Assembly: GCA_022432975.1 (NCBI GenBank)
Contig: CM039502.1
Coordinates: 73,923,497 to 73,987,496, forward strand
Reading direction: 5' to 3'
Length of the DNA stretch: 64,000 bases
Origin: Begonia masoniana
Taxonomy: Eukaryota > Streptophyta > Magnoliopsida > Cucurbitales > Begoniaceae
The translations under genes and the position numbers were made by a program. Below the pieces are notes generated by a model. That model did no database searches. It was not told the origin of the DNA and saw only the letters and a program-made list of their open reading frames with translations. Positions 58,067 to 64,000 of this stretch are shown in pieces. Each line of letters begins with the position of its first letter. The first letter of the stretch is position 1.

Positions 58067-59972
58067 TGTGACAACTCTTAACCCTATCCTTTAATTTTTC
58101 GTAAAATTTTTTGTTTTGTGCATTAAGGAAATTTCGACTTCAAAAGCTTTAAATTGAAGTCTAGATTGTTGAAATCGTCTCGAAAATCATTTAAATAAAA
58201 CCTAAAAATGCAAGGAAATAATCGGTCAATTGAATCAAGGGCAAAAGAGGCATTTTGCCCAAAAAACTTGTGGCCGATCGATCGGCCATTTCAGCCGATC
58301 GATCGGCTGTGGTGTTTATACGCCAGGCGATCGATCGCCTGATCGATCGCCCCTTGGCGATCATGCTCAGCCGATCGATCACCCTTACCAGGAGATCGAT
58401 CGGCATACGCTCTGGAATTTCTTCCAGAGCGTAGTCAAAGAGGGCTGATCAATCGCCCTCCCTGGCGATCGATCGGCAACCTCTCTGGATTGAAATCCAG
58501 AGAGCTTGCAATCCTTCCTCTTTTCCTTCTTCTCTCCAATTCCCTGCATATCACACACACATATACTTCACCATTTCCACCCATACCTTCATCAATTTAC
58601 CACTAAATACATCTCATAACAAACACTTCGACCTCCATACAATTCTCACTTCCCCAGTCATCCAAAAATCGACTCGAAACAAATTTAAAACGAAGTAAAT
58701 TTTCATGAAAACAAACTGCGTGGTTTGGTTTAAAAACTAAACAATTCCTTCTGTTTAAAAAAAAACACCAAACAGTTCCAGTAAAACTTCAAAATCAACA
58801 TTATCACTTAGACTTTACAATTTATCCATAAACCATTTTCATCGTAAGTTTCTAAGCTAATCCACTAAAATACATTATCTATACAATTTTTTTACCCATC
58901 TCTAGCTCAAAATACCTTTACGTCTTCCCCCACGGGTCAAAATACGCGTCGATTGCCCAGCACGCTCCCACGGGCATCCTCCTTCAATCTATGCGTTCGT
59001 CTGGTAAGTCACGAGAACTTACCTGACGTCCTTAGCAATCTGGGTGCCGTCTGTGAGCTTTGTCACCTAGAATATTTCACAACGTCCTTTGTTAAAACTG
59101 GGCCTAAACAATGAGATTTCGAAAACTAACGAAACTCCTAACTAAAGGAAATTTCTTAAAATTCTAATAAACTTCTCTCAAGCATTTCGTCGAGCAATTT
59201 ACGCTCACAAACATAAAACCTCCATTAGTGGAGTTTTCCAAAGCTTCACATACCCGATTTTTCAACCAAAATGCCAAATACGCCCGTTATTTCGCCCAAC
59301 AACGTTCAATATGGCAATACCTAACCTTTTCTAACATAACCCGATTAATTTGGCAAAAATCTAACGAAACCCTAAATGTTTAAACTCTTAAAAATTGAGA
59401 ATTAACGGACTAAAACTATAGAATCGTACCTAGGACGTCGTTAGGAGAAGGAAACGTGAAGAAGATGGATCGATTGGGGGAAGAATCGTTGAAGAATAGG
59501 AGAACCGCCGTTGGAAGCAAGAAATCGCCCAAGTCTCCTCTGGAAGGGGATTTCACAGAATGAAGATACGTGGGAGGAGAGGAACACTTGGTGTTTTAAT
59601 GAAATTTCTCATCGTAATTACCATTTTGCCTTTTTGTTAAATATTTGTCTACTCTGTTATTTCACTATTGATTCGGTTTCTCCAAATTTTCTTATTTCAC
59701 CAATAATTCTGATTTATTACTATGGCTCTAATAAAACTTTTCGTTCATAAAACGAACCTAATTTACTAAAATACCCTTTATATTACGAGAGATATCAAAA
59801 CTCATAACCGGGTGTTACATCTCCAAAAACTCTCTTATTCCTCCAAATACTCTAATTCACCGATATAGTCCTAATAAGACTTCATGTTCGCAAAACAGGC
59901 TAAATTCCCAATATTTATGAAATTGCAATTACATAGAGGAATTTCTAAGGTCCCGTAAAAACGGGTGTTACA
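58067..59972 (-). repeat. 5' LTR of element 5
   Basis: TGTGACAACTCTTAACCC ... GGGTGTTACA, 1906 bp. Homologous to 52194-54677 but lacks about 550 bp at 59008 (GTCTGGTAA junction). It keeps the intact version of the palindrome cluster. Confidence 0.92.
58272..58506. repeat. cluster of CGATCG-centred palindromes in the element 5 LTR
   Basis: In about 230 bp: GGCCGATCGATCGGCC, AGCCGATCGATCGGCT, AGGCGATCGATCGCCT, GCGATCGATCGGC and other GATCGATC cores. Two stems follow: CTCTGGAATTTCTTCCAGAG and CTCTCTGGATTGAAATCCAG. The left LTR carries the same cluster in degraded form (52390-52615). Confidence 0.9.
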
Positions 59973-59977
59973 CTTTC

Positions 59978-62119
59978 AGAGGAGCTGCTTCCACAAATTA
60001 TTGTTTTTCCCACTGCCAACGAGATGTGGATGACCCTTGCCCGTAGGTTTGCTTCCTCTTCCTTAGCAAGAATCACATACCTTCGTAGCTAGTTTCACTC
60101 AATTTCTAAAGATGGACTTTCTATCTCTCAATATATCTAGAAGATTACTTCTCTCTGCAATATCTTGGCGGAACTTAGAGAACTTGTATCCTATCATGAT
60201 CAAGTGATATATTTTATGGGGGGACTCGGCAGCAATTACAACCCATTTGTCACCGCCATTGCGAACTGTTCTGATAAACCGTCTCTAGAAGATATCTACA
60301 GCCTCTTTCATAGTTATGACGTCCGACTAGAGAAACAACACTCCCATGTGTCTCTTCAGATGCCCAATCAAATCCAAGCTCATGCCGTCGTCCAACGACC
60401 CTTTTGATCGGGATGAATTCATCGAATTGCTTTATTCTGACTCCTCCCGACCTAATTTCCAGACCCATTTCCATCAAAGCAACTTCGGGTCAAATTCTTT
60501 GGCCCCAAATACTTGGCGATAGACCTGACCCAACAACAAACCCAGGTGTCAAATTTGTAACAAGCTGGGCCACTCAGCTTCAGCCTGTTACCATAGGCTT
60601 AACCCATCTTATAGACCAAGCCCACTAAACCAACCCCGCCACCTTTCTGCCAAGCCTACTACGCTCATAACCCATCAGCCCAGGCCTATCAACCATCATT
60701 TTCTCCCTCCTTCAGTTTTCCAGAAGCCCCAGCACCCCTACCTGCGACCGACCACCCCGCGCTTCCTTGAGCTCACACCGTCAGCCTTCTACCAACGCCC
60801 CCTACCCCCGTCCCGTGGTTCCTCGACTCTGTTGCTACCAATCACTTTACTCCAAACTCGGCCCTTCTTAACCAACCTCAACCATACATTGGTTCCAATC
60901 ACGCCACCACGGCCGACAGTAAGCTTGTTAAAATTTTCAAACTTGTTCTGTTGTTATTCTCACCCCTAGTCGTTCCCTTTAATTTCACATTGTTTGTCAC
61001 ACCCACTGTTTTCCCACAATCTGCTTAGTGTTAGTCAATTATGCCGTGAGAATTCTGTATTCGTTGAATTTCATTCCCATTGTTTTTTTGTCAAGGATCA
61101 GAATTCTCACCAAACTCTTCTTCAGGGTTCCCTCAATGATGGCTTGTATCAAATTCATTCGGCTTCTCCAGCTTGTTCTATGTCAGTCAGCTTGTCGATT
61201 TCAGCACCTTATTTATCTCAAATTTGACATTTCTGATTGGGTCATCTCTCTCTCTTTATTTTGCAACATGTTTTAAGTTTTTGTAATGTTCCTTTTGTAA
61301 AAACTGAAATGCCAAATTCTATACTTCTTGTCAAATGAATAAAACTCACTGTTTGCCTTTTCAAACTTCTGATTCACATGCTAGTTTACCTTTTGAAATC
61401 ATACATACTAATGTTTGAGGTCCATCTCCTATAAAATCTTTTACTGGTGCTCGTTATTTTCTCTTATTGTGGATGATTGTACTAGGTTCACATGGTTTTT
61501 TCCTTTAAAGTTAAAAATTGAAGTTCATACGACTTTTGTGCACTTTCACCAATTTGTTTATACCCAATTTGGTCTTCCTATCAAGATTATCCAATCGAAC
61601 TTGGGTGGGGAGTTTCAATCTCTCTCTACTCTTTTAAGTCTCTTGGTATTCATCACCGCATGTCGTGTCCCTATACTCTAAATCAAAATGGTAGAGTAGA
61701 GCATAAAAATCGCCATATTATCGAAACAGGTCTCGCTCTACTCTTCCATTCCTCCGTTCCTCATCACTTTTGGCCTTACGCTTTTGCCACTGCTACTTCT
61801 TTAATAAACTTGTTACCGACCTCTATCCTTAAAAATAAATCTCCTTTCGAATGCTTGTTCAATTATATTCCATATTACTCATCTCTGCGTGTGTTTGGTT
61901 GCTTGTGCTTTCCTTTTCTTTGCCCTTTTAATCAACACAAATTACAGCCTTGTTCCCTTCCGTGCATTTTTTTAGGTCTCAATCCTCATCACAAAGACTA
62001 TATATGTTTAGATCTTCACTCCAACAAAATGTACATCTCTCGTCATGTTAACTTTGATGAGTCTAGTTTTCTCTTCTCATCTTTGTACACATCTATTCCA
62101 CAAAAACTCTCATTCTCCG
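59978..62119 (+). pseudogene. copia gag 3' part, protease and integrase, truncated
   Basis: Continues copia gag: PTANEMWMTLARRFASSS, VSYHDQVIYFMGGLGSNYNPF. The protease active site reads WFLDSVATNHFTP, with Val where the family has Gly (Asp codon 60825-60827). The gag-pre-integrase region reads LLSVSQLCREN, TLLQGSLNDGLYQI. The integrase core has VDDCTRFTWFFPLK (first Asp), IQSNLGGEF (second Asp is Asn, codon 61598-61600) and NGRVEHKNRHIIE (Glu present), then FGCLCFPFL and LPCIFLGLNPHHKDY. RT and beyond are cut off at 62120 by the next LTR. Many stops and shifts. Ale/Retrofit-like, lineage uncertain. Confidence 0.88.
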
Positions 62120-64000
62120 TGTAATACCCGACTTTTCGGGATATTAATATTTTAATATAGATGGCATTTTTGTAAATATGTCAAATCAAGCCCGTTTTAC
62201 AAAAAGAAAGTTTTATTACGATCCTAATGATTAATAGGAATTTTAAGGAAATTACGAGAATTTTCGGAACAGTAACGCTTAATTCTGAGAAATTACCTTT
62301 CTCGTAATACAAAAGACGTTTTAGTAAAAATAGTAAACGAGGTCCGATTTGCAAACGGACAGTTTTAATAGAACCCAAATAATAAGTTGGACTTATTGGT
62401 GAAATAAGGAGATTTGGTGAAATCGAATAGTTAGCCGATTAACGAAACGAAGGACGAAACAAAAAGAATTTAGTGCAAAGGGCAAAATGGTCATTATGCA
62501 ATCAATATTATTAATAAGGCAAATGCCTTAATCGATTTTTCATTCTCTGAAAAATCGATTTACAGAGAACAAAGTTCTCTCTTTCTCTCTCGACTCTCCC
62601 TCTCTGTCGTCGACGTTCTCTCCACGCCGGCGATCCGTTCGTCTTCCGTTCTTCACGCTTTCTCCTCCAATCGACGCTCTAGGTATGATTCTATAGTTTT
62701 AGAGCGTTCAATCTCGAGTTTCGTAGAGTTATACGTTTAGGTTTACGATTAGGGTTTTGATAAAAAAAAAAAACGCGATTTAGAGTTCGAAATCAATGAG
62801 TTTGCCTTAATTAAGAATATGTTGAACGTATTTGACGTTATGGGACGAAGTTAATTTGATTTTAGGACGAAAGTTAGAATTCGAGAATTTTAGGGGAAAA
62901 GCTCGTAATTGGAATTTTGTGGTGCCGAGCGTAGAATGCTCAATGAAATAGTTCAATGAATCGAATTAGAGATTTAGGAAGTTTCTTTAGTTAAGATTCC
63001 GTTAATTTGGACGTTATCGGTTAAAACGCATTTTAACGATAATTGTTGTGAATTGCTTAGGTGAACAACTGCTCGTGGACGGAGCTTGAGCTGCAACGGA
63101 CGCGAGGTAAGTTCTCGTGACTTACTTTGACCGATTAGTCTACACCGTACTTCGATGTAGCGTCAAGGATCTTAATGGATTGTTTGTTTTAAGTCGTTTT
63201 GGTTGGGTAGTTAGGTTTACAATTGTTATAGGTTATTCTGTTTCGGTCTTGATGGTATACATGTGCTTGTTTATTATATAGTTATATTATGCTCATATCT
63301 GTTCATGCATCACGTATTTCAAATGTCATGAAAATGAATTTATGCACGTGTTTTAAGAAAACGAATGAACCTCTGTAATGAATAAACGTAATCTGTATCT
63401 GGTCACGCGAGGTGGGGCTCAGACACGGCTGTACGTGTTGTAAGCGTGTACCCCCCTCCTCTAGCTGGAAAGAGTAGTTCGACCACTGGATGGGCTCTCT
63501 CTGGTTAGTGGGTTGCGATCTCGGTGACAATCTGTCTGCGACGTAATGAATCTGAATCTGTATCTGTTTCTGTATCTGAATCTGAATCTGTAATCTGCAT
63601 GTTTTCTGAATGGCATACGCACTCATGCATCTGCATTTACGAAGCTTACTGAGATTTCATTATCTCATAGATGTCTGTATGGTGTAGGTGACGTGATAGG
63701 TGACATTGAGCCAGGTGAGGACGATGTTCCTCCTCCTGATGTATGATGCAGTTAATGGAGAATGGCCCGTGGGAGTGTGCTGAGTAGTCGGTGCGTTTTG
63801 ACCCGTGGGGACGTCTGTGTAAGTATTTTGGGGGATTTAATGGATGATACGAATGTATAGATGAACATATTAGGATGCTTGGATCTTGCTAGATATTAGG
63901 TTCACGTTTTGATAGGTTTTAAATGTTTTTTATAAATCTGGTTCATAAACCGTGTTTTTGTAATGTTTCATCGGAACGACTCGGGATTTAAAACGGGTGG
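62120..64000 (+). mobile_element. element 6: start of a gypsy LTR running off the window
   Basis: Starts TGTAATACCCGACTTTTCGG directly after copia integrase coding. It contains a CTCTCTTTCTCTCTCGACTC tract (62580), a 5'UTR-like part, and near 63745-63815 GGCCCGTGGGAGTGTGCTG and TTTTGACCCGTGGGGACGTC, which match the reverse complement of the element 5 LTR (GGGTCAAAATACGCGTCG, GCTCCCACGGGCATCC). So it is a plus-strand relative of element 5. Its end, and whether it is a solo LTR or a full element, lie beyond 64000. Confidence 0.8.
63547..63598. repeat. hexanucleotide microsatellite (TCTGWA)n
   Basis: About seven units of TCTGAA / TCTGTA / TCTGTT within the element 6 LTR. Lys/Gln-Ile peptides on the minus strand are by-products. 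Confidence 0.85.

Larger units (their letters stand above)
52194..59972 (-). mobile_element. element 5: defective gypsy element, minus strand, inserted in copia gag
   Basis: LTRs 52194-54677 and 58067-59972, with target duplication CTTTC at 52189-52193 and 59973-59977. A perfect primer-binding site TGGTATCAGAGC (58051-58062, minus strand) is next to the right LTR. The LTR ends (minus-strand TGTAACACCCG) and gag style suggest Tekay. Inside, only a shortened gag can be recognised; pol is absent or decayed beyond recognition. Removing it joins the copia gag halves (LSVS | EELLPQI). Confidence 0.92.

Noticed and set aside
63303..63626. 107-codon minus-strand frame with Gln/Ile repeats
   Set aside because: Produced by the TCTGWA microsatellite in the element 6 LTR.

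Overview
This is plant nuclear DNA, probably from a eudicot. It holds one intact intron-containing NAC transcription-factor gene at about 25.3-26.4 kb. Around it lie layered retrotransposons (Ty3/gypsy chromoviruses, an Athila/Tat-like element, a Ty1/copia element, a Cassandra TRIM), hAT transposon remains, foldback elements and tandem repeats. I see no rRNA or tRNA gene. The only 5S-like sequence is inside the Cassandra LTRs.

Layout, left to right. 1-2947 is the end of a long LTR carrying two minisatellites. It abuts a broken gypsy pol (2948-4569) and that element's probable 3' LTR (to about 5846). 5871-8484 looks like a lone LTR. 9.1-22.8 kb is a decayed hAT element whose transposase gene was hit twice: by a 77-bp tandem array (10927-11426) and, downstream, by a complete minus-strand Tekay-type chromovirus (element 2, 11848-22419, target duplication GTTAT). 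Both LTRs of element 2 carry the same 77-bp repeat, with about 4 copies on the left and 21 on the right. Each unit has two TGACRTCA palindromes.

23.2-25.15 kb is a TIR-bounded element holding two consecutive foldbacks. Next come the NAC gene, a MITE-like element (26950-27402), two more hAT end copies, a roughly 290-bp satellite in a dimeric pattern (30004-32262) and GAGC-rich palindromes.

35.8-51.5 kb is a second minus-strand Tekay-like chromovirus (element 3, target duplication AAAAG). It was entered by a young gag-protease-only Athila/Tat-like element (element 4, 40536-48163, duplication GTATT) and by a complete Cassandra TRIM (49689-50511, duplication AGAAC). 51.66-62.12 kb is a broken copia element entered by a third minus-strand gypsy element (element 5, 52194-59972, duplication CTTTC) and cut at 62120 by the LTR of another gypsy element that runs off the window.

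The five target duplications were read directly from the sequence and fix the nesting order. Most polyproteins are dead: frameshifts, stops, and changed catalytic residues in three integrases and two proteases. Element 4 is the youngest (LTRs about 99% alike by eye) and has no reverse transcriptase or integrase, so it must have moved in trans. The best candidate for an undescribed system is the expanding, transferable 77-bp TGACGTCA array.
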